From Stigmatella ashevillena (GTDB lineage: Bacteria; Myxococcota; Myxococcia; Myxococcales; Myxococcaceae), in the NCBI RefSeq assembly GCF_028368975.1, contig NZ_JAQNDM010000002.1:9604425-9668424 (forward strand): a DNA stretch of 64,000 nucleotides, read 5' to 3'. The translations under genes were made by a program, and so were the position numbers. Each line of letters begins with the position of its first letter. The stretch's first letter is position 1. Of this stretch, positions 24,968-33,923 are shown piece by piece. The notes under the pieces were generated by a model. It was given only the letters and a program-made list of their open reading frames with translations, did not search any database and was not told where the DNA came from.

Positions 24968-27196
24968 TTACTCCAGCCGTCCCGTCTTGCGCACCTGGGC
25001 GTTCACCAGCCGCGAGTAGACCCCTCCGCGTGCGAGCAGCTCTTCGTGCGAGCCGGATTCCACCAGGTGGCCCTCGTCCATCACCAGGATGAGATCTGCC
25101 TCCACCACGGTGCTCAACCGGTGGGCGATCACGATGCGGGTGCAGCTCAAACCCGCAAGGGACTGCTGCACCTTGCGCTCGGTGATGGCGTCCAAGGCAC
25201 TGGTGGCCTCGTCGAGCAGGAGCACGGCGGGCTTCTGCATCAGCGCCCGTGCCAGGGCCAGCCGTTGCCGCTGGCCACCGGACAGGGACGCCCCCTGATC
25301 CACCAACGGCGTGTCGTAGCCCATGGGCATCGCCAGGATGTCTTCATGGAGCTGGGCCAGTTGTGCGGCCTCGGTGATGGACTCGAGCGGCGTGTTCGGA
25401 TCCGCGAGCGCGATGTTGGCACGCAGCGTGGAACTGAAGAAGGCGGGCTCCTGGGGCACCACACCGAGCTGGTTGCGCACCGAATGTAAATCCAGCTCGG
25501 TGAGATCCTGCGCGTCGAAGAGCACGCGCCCGGTGGAAGGCAGGTACAGGCCGAGCAGCAGGCGGGCCAGGGTGGACTTTCCCGCGCCCGAGCGTCCGAC
25601 GATGGCCACGAATTGTCCGGGCGCGATGCGCACCGACACGTCCTGGACCACCAGCGGCGCCAGCGGGGAGTAGCGGAACGCGACGTTGTCCAACTCAATG
25701 CCGCCGCGCAGCTTGATGGGGCGTCCCATCTGGTCTGGGGCGCGTTCGGGAGGGGTGTCCAGCACATCGTCGATGCGCTCGATGTAGCTGCGCAGGAGCT
25801 GGAGCTGGGTGCCGGTGGTGACCAGGTTGGCGAGCGGCACGAGCAGTGCGCCGGCCAGGGCGTTCAGGCCCATCATGGTGCCCAGGGTCATCTTCCCTGC
25901 CAGGACTTGCAGTGCGCCGAAGGTGAGCAGGATGAGGGGCGAGGCCATGCGCAAGGTGCCCGTCAGCGCATCCACCCACGCTGCGAGCTGGCCCCGCTTC
26001 AGTGAAACGTTGAGCACGTTGACGAGGAGCTCTGAAAAGCGCTGCACCGCCTGGTGTTCCACGCCGAAGGCCTTGAGCGTCTGGATGCCGGTGAGCATTT
26101 CGATTTGATAGCTCTGGCTCTTGGCCTCCACCTCCAGGTTCTCGGACAGCAACGCGCGCTGCCGGTGGGTGGAGAGCAGGAGGATGAGGATTTGCAGCAG
26201 GCTGAGCCCCAGGACGAGCAGCGCCATGAGGGGGCTCACCGCCACCAGGAGCACCAGGTAGAGGACCACGAGCACGCCATCCAGCACGCCGGAGATGGCG
26301 CTGGAGGAGAGAATCTCTCGCACGGTGGAGTTGCTGTTGAGCCGGGCCAGGAGGTCGCCCGCGGCGCGGACCTGGAAGAAAGAGTAGGAGAGGCTGACGA
26401 GGTGCTCCAGGAAGCTGAGCGTCATGCTGGAGTCCATGCGCGTGCGCAACTCCAGCAGCAGGTGGCCTCGGATGAGGGACGTCAGAAGCTGGAAGCCGGC
26501 CAGCGACAAGAGCCCCAGCCCCACCACGAGCAGCAGGTGCTGATCCCCCCGGGGCACCACGCGGTCGATGATGAGGCCGGTGAGCGCGGGCACCGCCAGT
26601 GCGAAGAGCTGGAGCACCAGGGAGACGGTGAGGATGCGGCCCAGCGAGTGGGACTGCTGAATGACCTGGAGGGCATAGCGGGAGGCGTTGCGGGGCTGGG
26701 CCTTGCGCGTCTCGAAGTGCTCGCCTGGCTCCAGCAGCAGGGCCACGCCGGTGAAGGATTGGCGAAAGCGCTCCATGGGCACGCGGCGTCGGCCGTGCCC
26801 AGGGTCCACGACATGAACGCAGTCCCGGCCGAGCCGCTCGAAGACGACGAAGTGTGAGAATTGCCAGTGGAGGATGGTGCCGGTGGGCAGGTAGCGCAGC
26901 GCCTCCGGATCGATGGAGACGCCCCGTCCCCTCAGTCCGAAAGCCCGGGCCGCCCGGAGAATGTCCAGTGCCGAGACGCCATCCCGCGCGGCCCCCATGG
27001 TCTGGCGGACCTGCTCCAGCCGTGTGGGGCGGCCGTGGAAGCCCATCGCCATCGCCAGGCAGGCGGCGCCGCACTCGGTCTCCGAGAGCTGGTGGACGAT
27101 GGGGATGCGGCGCCCGCGAGAGCGGGCCTGGAGGTTCTGCAGGGCGGGAAAGCGGTGGGTGAGGGGCGAGGGCTGGGGGGATTCATCGGTCTTCAT
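24968..27196 (-). CDS. peptidase-containing ABC exporter (C39 peptidase-TMD-NBD)
   Basis: This 742-residue protein would cut double-glycine leaders and export the core peptide. The N-terminal C39 domain has the oxyanion Gln and catalytic Cys in VHQLSETECGAACLAM, His in LHWQFSHFVVFE and Asp in HVVDPGHG. Next comes a six-helix membrane domain (about 180-460) and an ATPase with Walker A GRSGAGKST, signature LSGGQRQRLALARAL, Walker B LLLDEATSALD and switch His in IAHRLST. Its start overlaps the HlyD gene stop by 14 bases, and the operon order is adaptor, adaptor, exporter. The two double-glycine peptides 57 bp or more beyond its end are the obvious candidate substrates. No TolC-like channel is present. 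Confidence 0.93.
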   Translation of the reverse strand: MKTDESPQPSPLTHRFPALQNLQARSRGRRIPIVHQLSETECGAACLAMAMGFHGRPTRLEQVRQTMGAARDGVSALDILRAARAFGLRGRGVSIDPEALRYLPTGTILHWQFSHFVVFERLGRDCVHVVDPGHGRRRVPMERFRQSFTGVALLLEPGEHFETRKAQPRNASRYALQVIQQSHSLGRILTVSLVLQLFALAVPALTGLIIDRVVPRGDQHLLLVVGLGLLSLAGFQLLTSLIRGHLLLELRTRMDSSMTLSFLEHLVSLSYSFFQVRAAGDLLARLNSNSTVREILSSSAISGVLDGVLVVLYLVLLVAVSPLMALLVLGLSLLQILILLLSTHRQRALLSENLEVEAKSQSYQIEMLTGIQTLKAFGVEHQAVQRFSELLVNVLNVSLKRGQLAAWVDALTGTLRMASPLILLTFGALQVLAGKMTLGTMMGLNALAGALLVPLANLVTTGTQLQLLRSYIERIDDVLDTPPERAPDQMGRPIKLRGGIELDNVAFRYSPLAPLVVQDVSVRIAPGQFVAIVGRSGAGKSTLARLLLGLYLPSTGRVLFDAQDLTELDLHSVRNQLGVVPQEPAFFSSTLRANIALADPNTPLESITEAAQLAQLHEDILAMPMGYDTPLVDQGASLSGGQRQRLALARALMQKPAVLLLDEATSALDAITERKVQQSLAGLSCTRIVIAHRLSTVVEADLILVMDEGHLVESGSHEELLARGGVYSRLVNAQVRKTGRLE

Positions 27197-28133
27197 ATCC
27201 CAGGGCTCCCTTCAAGCCGGGCACGAGGGTCACGAGGATGCGCTCGGAGCGAACGCGGGCATCGGCGCGTGCTTGCATGCCATCGAAGAAGTTGAAGGCG
27301 CGCCGCTTGCTGAGGAACGTGGGAGAGCCGATGCGCGCCCGCACCATCACCAGCGGCCCCGAGAGCGTGAGGGCATCCGCGACGTCCGCGCCCAGGAACC
27401 GGCGTGCCTCATTGGGACCGATGATCTGGTCTCCCACCGATTCGATGCGCAGCTCATGGTACTCGTGGGGAAAGCCGTTGAACTCGACGCGCAGCGAACG
27501 GCCCGGCTCGAGCATGGGCCGGTAGCCCCCTGGCAGCAGGGCCAGCAGCGTCACGTGCACGTCATCCCCGATCAGGGTGACGACGCTCGCGCCGGGGGAG
27601 ATGTATTGGCCTGGGCGGACGCGCAGGGAGCCCACCACCCCGGCATGGGGGGCGCGCAGGGTGCGATCCTGTTGCCGCGCCTGCGCCAGCTCTCGCTCGG
27701 CGCGCAGCGAGGTGAGGGTTTGCCGGGCTGACTCGTCCGTGGGCTCTCGCAGCACCCGGAGGAGCTGAAGCTCGAACTCCCGTTGGATGCGGTCCAGCGA
27801 GGCGGTCTCTCCCTGGGCGAGGAAGGTCACCAGCGCCTGGCCTGCCTCCACGCGTTGGCCCGCCTTCACCTTCACGGAGGCGACAAGGCCCGGGGTGTCC
27901 ACGGACAGGTTGCTCCGTCCTTCGACCTCCACCACTGCGGGGCCGGAGGCGTACTCGGGCAGGGTGCCCAGCGCGGAGTAGCTGAGCGTGAAGAGCAGCA
28001 GGGCGAGCAGGACCCAGTAGGTCCATCCCGTCCACCGCGGAGAGATGCGCAGCAGATCGCCCTCTTGGCGGGCTCCCTCATGGTGGCGCAGGGCCTCTTC
28101 GCGAAAGATGCGGGGCCGGTTTCCAGGGCTCAC
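27183..28133 (-). CDS. HlyD-type membrane-fusion adaptor for the peptide exporter
   Basis: This 316-residue protein has one membrane helix near residues 37-55 (WVLLALLLFTLSYSALG). A lipoyl/barrel half (VEVEGRSNLSVDTPGLVASV, VKAGQRVEAGQALV) follows, then a short coiled-coil, and the returning lipoyl half (LRAPHAGVVGSLRVRPGQYI). HlyD adaptors link an inner-membrane exporter to an outer-membrane channel. It is translationally coupled to the ABC exporter and to the upstream adaptor gene. The coiled-coil is short compared with HlyD itself, as in adaptors of bacteriocin exporters. Confidence 0.88.
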   Translation of the reverse strand: MSPGNRPRIFREEALRHHEGARQEGDLLRISPRWTGWTYWVLLALLLFTLSYSALGTLPEYASGPAVVEVEGRSNLSVDTPGLVASVKVKAGQRVEAGQALVTFLAQGETASLDRIQREFELQLLRVLREPTDESARQTLTSLRAERELAQARQQDRTLRAPHAGVVGSLRVRPGQYISPGASVVTLIGDDVHVTLLALLPGGYRPMLEPGRSLRVEFNGFPHEYHELRIESVGDQIIGPNEARRFLGADVADALTLSGPLVMVRARIGSPTFLSKRRAFNFFDGMQARADARVRSERILVTLVPGLKGALGYEDR

Positions 28134-29092
28134 GGCGCGGCCCCCAGGGGCGGGGCGGCCTGGGCCTTGACATGTCCCAGCGGCGGCTGGGGTTCAGCAC
28201 GAACGTGCACCACCTGGCCTGTGGAGATGTCTCCGGAGGGGGGCAGATCGAAGGCCGCGATGGCGAAGACGAGGCGGGCGGCAGTGTCCACTTCGGGGGC
28301 GATGCTCTCCACGGTGCCGGTGAGCGAATCGCCTCGCTGAACCACCCACAGCTGGACCGGCGAGCCCTCGTGAAGCTGGCGGGCCGCGCCTTCCGGCAAG
28401 GCAAAGCGAACCTTCCAGCCGCCACGTCCAAGCAGCCGGAGAACCGGTTGCCCCGCCGCCACGCGCGAGCCCGAGCCGATGAGGCGCGCGGCAATGACGC
28501 CCTCGAAGGGGGCGGTCAGCGTGGCTTCCTGGAGGTTCTGCTCCAGCTCAGCCACCTGGGCACGCCGCTCGCGGGACTGCGCCTGTGCGGACTCCAGGCG
28601 GGCCAGGGCGGTGCTCTCCCGGTAGCGGAGGCCGTCCAACTCCTCTTGGGAGTAGACGCCCAGCGCCAGCGAGCGCGGGGTGTTGTAGCGCTTCCTCTTG
28701 TCGCGGGCCTCGGCCAGCGCGAGCGAGGCAGCTTGAACCTCGGCCTGGGCTGCCTGGAGCGTGGCGCGCGCCGCGCTGAGGGTCTGCTGCAAGGAGCGGG
28801 TGTCGAGCCGCGCCAGCACCTGCCCTTTCTGGACGGTGTCGCCCACCTCGACATCCACTGCTTGAAGCTGGGATTCGAAGCGGGGGCTCAGATCGGCGGA
28901 GTCCTGGGGGATGATGACCCCCAGAAAGGGACCCGAAGCCCCCGCCAGGGAAGCGCCGTCGTCCACCACCAGGGCGGGCGGCGTGTCTCCCTGACGAGGG
29001 ACTTGCTCAGAGAGCACAGGCCTCGGGCTGGCCCATGCTCCCATGCCCACGAGGCTTAGCCCGAGGGCCACCGTCCTTGCCCACCCGCTCAT
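28130..29092 (-). CDS. second membrane-fusion protein (RND/HlyD-type adaptor)
   Basis: This 320-residue protein has a signal peptide (LGLSLVGMGAWASP) and the classic order of a periplasmic adaptor: lipoyl half (VDVEVGDTVQKGQVLARLDT), a long alpha-hairpin (Ala/Glu/Arg-rich, about 95-190), second lipoyl half (LTAPFEGVIAARLIGSGSRV) and a beta-barrel. It overlaps the HlyD gene by four bases. Two adaptors for one ABC exporter is unusual. One may pair with a channel encoded elsewhere, or the two may form a mixed ring. Confidence 0.85.
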   Translation of the reverse strand: MSGWARTVALGLSLVGMGAWASPRPVLSEQVPRQGDTPPALVVDDGASLAGASGPFLGVIIPQDSADLSPRFESQLQAVDVEVGDTVQKGQVLARLDTRSLQQTLSAARATLQAAQAEVQAASLALAEARDKRKRYNTPRSLALGVYSQEELDGLRYRESTALARLESAQAQSRERRAQVAELEQNLQEATLTAPFEGVIAARLIGSGSRVAAGQPVLRLLGRGGWKVRFALPEGAARQLHEGSPVQLWVVQRGDSLTGTVESIAPEVDTAARLVFAIAAFDLPPSGDISTGQVVHVRAEPQPPLGHVKAQAAPPLGAAP

Positions 29093-29191
29093 CCAGCAGC
29101 TCCCTGAAAGGATCCATCCGGGAAGAGGGGGCCCGGGGGTGTTGTGACGCCCCGGGGAGGTGCTCGCTGGGCGAGGAGGTTCGGGTGGGGG

Positions 29192-30010
29192 TCAGCCCGC
29201 CTTGGCGACGTTCCAGCCCGTTTGGACGGGAGGGATGTATCCCACGGTGGTCAGAGACGTCTGGGCGGCGCGGGTCATGCCGTTCATTACCGCGCCGGCA
29301 TTCCGGGGCGCACACCACACTTGCACCGCGAGCACGGGGCCCTGCACGGTGAACTCCGCGATCTCGATGGAGAGGGGCGGCTGCGGGAGCACCTCGGGGA
29401 TGGTGGCCACCTCGGCTTCTAGCAAGCCCTTGAACGCGGGGAGATCAATCCCATGGACCAGGGGGATCTTGAGGCTGATCTGCCGCTGGGTATGGTGGGT
29501 GTAGTTGGTGATGTTGTCACCCAGCAGTTTGCTGTTGCCGACGACGATGCGCAGGTTGTCGGGCGTGTCGATGGCGGTGACGAACAGGCCAATCTCTTGC
29601 ACGAGGCCCGTCACTCCACCCGCGTTGATCTCCTCTCCCACCCGGAAGGGCCGCAGCACGAGCAGGAAGACGCCCGCGGCGAAGTTGGAGAGCAATCCCG
29701 CCCAGGCCGAACCGATGGCGATGCCCGCCGCGGCCAGCAGGGCGGCGAACGAGGTTGTCTCGATGCCGATCAACCCCAGCAGAGACAGCAGCAAGAGGAT
29801 GGTGAGGGCGCTGGTGAACAGGGACTCGATGTAGCGGATCAGCGTCGCATCGACCTTGCGCCGCTGCATCGTGAGGTTCAACACGCGCTGGAAGCCGCCG
29901 ATGACGGTGCGGCCGATGAACCAGAGGGCGAGTGCCCCGCACAGCTTGAGCAGGAAAGGGACTGCCTCCGCGACCGCGAGCGTCTGGAGTTGAGACAGGA
30001 GAGCTTCCAA
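29192..30010 (-). CDS. small mechanosensitive channel, MscS family
   Basis: This 272-residue protein has three N-terminal hydrophobic helices. The pore helix is visible in LLAAAGIAIGSAWAGLLSN followed by FAAGVFLLVLRPFRVGEEI, the Ala/Gly-packed TM3 and start of the beta domain typical of MscS. These channels release solutes on hypo-osmotic shock. The frame is open to an ATG at 30061, but a TTG at 30010 has AAGAAGG eight bases upstream and gives a normal N-terminus (MEALLSQLQTLAV), so I prefer it. It ends about 100 bp before the exporter operon on the same strand. Confidence 0.88.
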   Translation of the reverse strand: MEALLSQLQTLAVAEAVPFLLKLCGALALWFIGRTVIGGFQRVLNLTMQRRKVDATLIRYIESLFTSALTILLLLSLLGLIGIETTSFAALLAAAGIAIGSAWAGLLSNFAAGVFLLVLRPFRVGEEINAGGVTGLVQEIGLFVTAIDTPDNLRIVVGNSKLLGDNITNYTHHTQRQISLKIPLVHGIDLPAFKGLLEAEVATIPEVLPQPPLSIEIAEFTVQGPVLAVQVWCAPRNAGAVMNGMTRAAQTSLTTVGYIPPVQTGWNVAKAG

Positions 30011-30131
30011 GATGAGAACCTTCTTTGTGCTGTCTGGCGGGAACGGTGGCCAGACTGCCATCTACCCTAGCAAGCCTGATGGTGGGGAATAAGTCCGGCC
30101 CCGGGCAGCCGCCGCCCCGGCGGTGGCGCAC

Positions 30132-31322
30132 TCAGTGCCGACTGCCGGGGTTTCCGTCTTCTTCCTCGGAATCCTGTCCTGCGATGTCCGCCGTGGTGAT
30201 GGCCTTGGCACCGAAGCGCTCGGTGATGCGGTCCATCACGGCATTCAACTTCGCGCTGCGCGGCGGGGGCGCGGAGAAGAGCCCCAGTTGTTGAGGCGCT
30301 TGCGTGTCGAGTGACTGCACCGACACCCCCGTGAGCCGGATGGGGCGCTCTGCGTGTGAGCGCTCCAGGAGTTCCAGGGCAGCGCGGTAAAGGGTCTGCC
30401 CATCGTCGGTGGGGGCGGGCAGGGTGGTGCGCCGGGTGATGAGGCTGAAGTCCGAGAACTTCACCTTGAGCTGGAGGACGCGCCCTTGGACGCCTGCCTT
30501 GCGCAGGCGTCGGCCCACGCGCAGGGCTTGCGCATGCACGTGCGGGCGCAGCAAGTCCACCCCCGTCAGGTCTTCCTCGAAGGTGTCTTCGGCGCCCACG
30601 CTCTTGGCGGCACGGTCCGGCACCACCTCCCGGGGATCATTGCCCTGGGCCAGCTCCCAGAGGTGACGCCCCTGGCTGCCCAGGCGGGACTCCATCCACT
30701 CCACGTCGTGGGCCGCCACGTCGCCAATGGTCTTCAGCCCTGCCCGCGTCAGTTCCTCTTCGGTCTTCGGGCCCACCCCCCAGAGGCGCGACAGGGGCAG
30801 GCCTGCCAGGAAGGCCACCGTCTCATGGGGCTTCACCTCGCGCTGCCCGTTGGGCTTGGCGAGATCCGAGGCGATCTTCGCCACGAACTTCACCCCCGCG
30901 ATGCCCGCGGAGGCAGGGAGGTTCAACTCGGCGGCAATCTCCTTGCGGATGCGGCGGGCGATGTCCGAGGGCGCGCCGAACAGCCCCACGGAGGAGGTGA
31001 CATCCAGGAAGGCCTCATCCAGGGAGAGCGGCTCGATGAGCGGGGTGTAGCGCTCGAAGATGGCGAAGACCTGCTCGCTGGCCTCGGCGTAGGCGGCGAA
31101 GCGGGGGCGGACGACCACGGCGTGGGGGGCGAGCTTCACGGCGCGTGCCATGGGCATCGCACTGCGGACGCCAAAGGGGCGCACTTCGTATGAAGCGGCG
31201 ACGACCACCCCGCGCTGGGGGTGCCCGCCGACAATCAGCGGTTTGCCCCTCAGGGATGGGTTGTCCCGCTGCTCCACGGACGCATAGAAGGCATCCATAT
31301 CGACGTGGATGATGGCGCGCAT
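30132..31322 (-). CDS. dinB: DNA polymerase IV (Y family)
   Basis: This is a 396-residue translesion polymerase. The catalytic palm has the metal ligands in IIHVDMDAFYASVEQRD and SLDEAFLDVT, the finger motif YEVRPFGVRSAMPM, and the helix-hairpin-helix GLPLSRLWGVGPKTEEELT. The little-finger domain follows. A clamp-binding peptide is visible near the C-terminus (QQLGLFS). The length is about 40 residues above the E. coli protein because of a Glu/Asp-rich end. SOS-type regulation is not visible upstream. Confidence 0.93.
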   Translation of the reverse strand: MRAIIHVDMDAFYASVEQRDNPSLRGKPLIVGGHPQRGVVVAASYEVRPFGVRSAMPMARAVKLAPHAVVVRPRFAAYAEASEQVFAIFERYTPLIEPLSLDEAFLDVTSSVGLFGAPSDIARRIRKEIAAELNLPASAGIAGVKFVAKIASDLAKPNGQREVKPHETVAFLAGLPLSRLWGVGPKTEEELTRAGLKTIGDVAAHDVEWMESRLGSQGRHLWELAQGNDPREVVPDRAAKSVGAEDTFEEDLTGVDLLRPHVHAQALRVGRRLRKAGVQGRVLQLKVKFSDFSLITRRTTLPAPTDDGQTLYRAALELLERSHAERPIRLTGVSVQSLDTQAPQQLGLFSAPPPRSAKLNAVMDRITERFGAKAITTADIAGQDSEEEDGNPGSRH

Positions 31323-31399
31323 GCGGTCAGCACTGTAGCGGACCCTCCTGACGGAGCGTGGGAATGAAGGCCCTCACCGAAAGATGATGGGCGAGTGAG

Positions 31400-32038
31400 T
31401 CACGGCTGTCCGCAGACGCTCACCTGATAGAAAAAGCCAGGCCCGGCGTCGTTGGACAGCCCCACGCCGCCTCCCTTGAACGCGGGGTCCGTGTATGCGA
31501 GTGCAAGGGCTCCCTGGGTGCTGTCCAGCAGGTGGGCGGTAAAGGTCGAGCCCTGGATGTCCAATCGAAGGGTGTAGTCCCGCCCAGGCTGCGGGGTGAA
31601 GTCCGCGTAGGCCGCCTGGGTGATCTCGGTCTGGCCCTGGGCGATCTTCTCGAAGCGCAATTCTCCACCGGGATAGCCGGGGAAGAAGTGGACCCGGTAG
31701 AAGTTGCGCGCGTCCTGGATGCCGAAGGCGAAGCCGACCGCATTCCATCCATAGACATGGTCGGAGCGAGGCTCGGTCCCCATCTGTGCTTCCAGAACGC
31801 AGTCCTTCACGGACACGCCGTCCTTTTGAAGCACATGGGCCGGGGCCTCGTAGAAGCCCTCCAGGCTGAGCGGGTCCTCATCTCGCTGAGAGATGACGCC
31901 CTCGGAGAGGGCCCAATGGCCATCCATGGCGGACCAACCCGGAACCTGGGCTCCTGCCGAGAAGGGAAGCGCCAGCGCACCCAACCCTGCCAGGGCCAGA
32001 GCCCTGGGCACCCCGGAAATCTGTTGTCGGAAAGCCAT
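31400..32038 (-). CDS. secreted protein with concanavalin-like (LamG/DUF1080-type) fold
   Basis: This 212-residue exported protein has a signal peptide (to about PFSAGAQ) and a beta-sandwich pattern: GWSAMDGHWALSEGVISQ, YGWNAVGFAFGIQDARNFYR, PGRDYTLRLDIQGSTFTAHL and GGGVGLSNDAGPGFFYQVSV. That order of strands is typical of concanavalin A-like lectin/glucanase folds. No catalytic residues can be assigned, so binding to a polysaccharide is as likely as hydrolysis. The ATG at 32038 is preferred because GAGGAAG lies about 9 bases upstream. A GTG at 32047 is too close to that site. It stands alone between dinB and the acyl-CoA ligase gene. Confidence 0.7.
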   Translation of the reverse strand: MAFRQQISGVPRALALAGLGALALPFSAGAQVPGWSAMDGHWALSEGVISQRDEDPLSLEGFYEAPAHVLQKDGVSVKDCVLEAQMGTEPRSDHVYGWNAVGFAFGIQDARNFYRVHFFPGYPGGELRFEKIAQGQTEITQAAYADFTPQPGRDYTLRLDIQGSTFTAHLLDSTQGALALAYTDPAFKGGGVGLSNDAGPGFFYQVSVCGQP

Positions 32039-32243
32039 GGGGCTCACTTCCTCGGGACGAGCCGTGCGGAACGCGCGGCGTCATCCCCATAGAGCCGCTC
32101 CCCCCTGAATGTGACGGCGCCCGGCGCCATGGACGGCGGGCGCTTGGATGGTTGGGACCCGATGGATGCGGAGCCTTGGGACACCTGGACGCTGGGGCGC
32201 TACCATCCGGGGGTTTACACCTTCGAACGGCGAGGCGACGCGC

Positions 32244-33923
32244 ATGGACAAGTTCTGGCTCAAGCACTACCCCCCTGGGGTTCCTGCGGAAATCGATGAC
32301 CGTCAGTATCCGTCGGTGCCCCATCTGCTGGAGGAGTCCTTCGGCAAGTTCGCCGAGCGCCCCGCCTTCAAGTGCATGGGCCGCTCCATCACCTACCGAG
32401 AGCTCGATGAGATGTCGCGCCAGGTGGGGGCGTGGTTGCAAGCCCGGGGACTCCCGCGCGGTGCTGCCGTCGCCATCATGATGCCCAATGTGCTGCAGTA
32501 TCCGGTGTGTATGGCCGCGATCCTCCGGGCGGGCTACGTGGTGGTGAACATCAACCCGCTCTACACGCCCCGCGAGTTGGAGCACCAACTCAAGGACAGC
32601 GGGGCCGAGGCCCTGTTCATCTTGGAGAACTTCGCCGTCACCCTTCAGCAGGTGCTGGAGCGCACGTCCGTCAAGCACGTGGTGATTGCCTCGATGGGCG
32701 ACTTGCTGGGCCTCGTGAAGGGCACCCTCGTCAATGCCGTGGTGCGAAAGGTCAAGAAGCTGGTGCCCGCCTTCCACCTGCCGGACGCCGTGCCGTTCAA
32801 GCGGGTGCTGGAGGAGGGGAAGACCCTGACGCTCGCGCCTGCGCAGACCTCGCGGGATGATGTGGCCTTCCTTCAATACACCGGAGGCACCACGGGGGTG
32901 GTCAAAGGCGCCACGCTGCTGCACCGCAACGTGATTGCCAATCTGTTGCAGGTCCATGCCTGGGTCCAGCCGACCTTGCAGCGCAAACAGATTGAACAGG
33001 TCAACATCGTCTGCGCGCTGCCGCTGTATCACATCTTCGCGCTCACCATCTGTGGGCTGATGGGCATCCGCATGGGGGCGATGAACATCCTCATTCCGAA
33101 CCCGCGCGACATTCCGGACTTCATCAAGACGTTGTCCCAGCAGCCGTTTCACATCCTGCCGGCGGTCAACACCCTCTACAACGCGTTGCTCAACCATCCC
33201 GGCTTCCGCCATCTCGACTTCTCCCATCTGATGATCGCCAACGGAGGAGGCATGGCCGTGCAGAAGGTGGTCGCCGAGAAGTGGTTGGCCATGACCCGGG
33301 TGCCCCTCATCGAGGGGTACGGTCTGTCAGAGACTTCGCCCGTGGCCACCAGCAATCTGTGTGATGCCACCGAGTACTCGGGGACCATCGGTCTTCCCGT
33401 GCCGTCTACCGAGATCGCCATTCGCGATGACGACGGCCAGGATGTGCCGCTGGGCCAACCCGGAGAGATCTGCATCCGGGGGCCGCAGGTGATGGCGGGT
33501 TACTGGAAGCGCCCGGACGAGACTGCCCAGGTCATGATGCCCGACGGCTTTTTCAAGTCCGGTGACGTCGGCGTCATGGACGAGCGCGGGCACGTCCGCA
33601 TCGTGGATCGCAAGAAGGACATGGTCCTGGTGTCGGGCTTCAACGTCTATCCCAATGAAGTCGAGGGCGTGGCCGCCATGCACCCGGGGGTGCTGGAGGT
33701 CGCCGCCGTGGGCGTTCCGGACGCGCACTCCGGTGAGGCCGTCAAGCTCTTCGTGGTGAAGAAGGATCCCTCGCTCACCGAGGCCCAGTTGCTCGAGTTC
33801 TGCCGTGGGCAGCTCACCGGCTACAAGCGGCCCAAGTCCGTCGAGTTCCGCACGGAGTTGCCCAAGAGCAACGTGGGCAAGATCCTGCGCCGCGAGCTAC
33901 GAGGGCCGCCCGCCGTCGGATGA
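32244..33923 (+). CDS. long-chain fatty acid-CoA ligase (AMP-forming)
   Basis: This 559-residue ANL-family enzyme activates a carboxylic acid with ATP, then transfers it to CoA. It has the P-loop FLQYTGGTTGVVKGATL, the aromatic A5 stretch LIEGYGLSETSP, A7 FKSGDVGVMDERGHVRIVDRKKDM and the Lys of A10 in [15 protein letters not shown]. The size and sequence fit FadD-type long-chain ligases. The ATG at 32244 is chosen because upstream codons are atypical. Its end overlaps the convergent RluA gene by 27 bases. Chain-length preference is not determined. Confidence 0.9.
   Translation: MDKFWLKHYPPGVPAEIDDRQYPSVPHLLEESFGKFAERPAFKCMGRSITYRELDEMSRQVGAWLQARGLPRGAAVAIMMPNVLQYPVCMAAILRAGYVVVNINPLYTPRELEHQLKDSGAEALFILENFAVTLQQVLERTSVKHVVIASMGDLLGLVKGTLVNAVVRKVKKLVPAFHLPDAVPFKRVLEEGKTLTLAPAQTSRDDVAFLQYTGGTTGVVKGATLLHRNVIANLLQVHAWVQPTLQRKQIEQVNIVCALPLYHIFALTICGLMGIRMGAMNILIPNPRDIPDFIKTLSQQPFHILPAVNTLYNALLNHPGFRHLDFSHLMIANGGGMAVQKVVAEKWLAMTRVPLIEGYGLSETSPVATSNLCDATEYSGTIGLPVPSTEIAIRDDDGQDVPLGQPGEICIRGPQVMAGYWKRPDETAQVMMPDGFFKSGDVGVMDERGHVRIVDRKKDMVLVSGFNVYPNEVEGVAAMHPGVLEVAAVGVPDAHSGEAVKLFVVKKDPSLTEAQLLEFCRGQLTGYKRPKSVEFRTELPKSNVGKILRRELRGPPAVG

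Noticed and set aside
24282-29092. A lanthionine synthetase (LanM) gene for the lanthipeptide-like precursor
   Set aside because: I looked for the LanC-type zinc blocks and a large dehydratase between pcnB and MscS. None is present, because the only long genes are the exporter and the two adaptors.
31878-33227. 449-codon antisense frame across the acyl-CoA ligase
   Set aside because: A shadow of the conserved ligase. No motif or start signal supports it.
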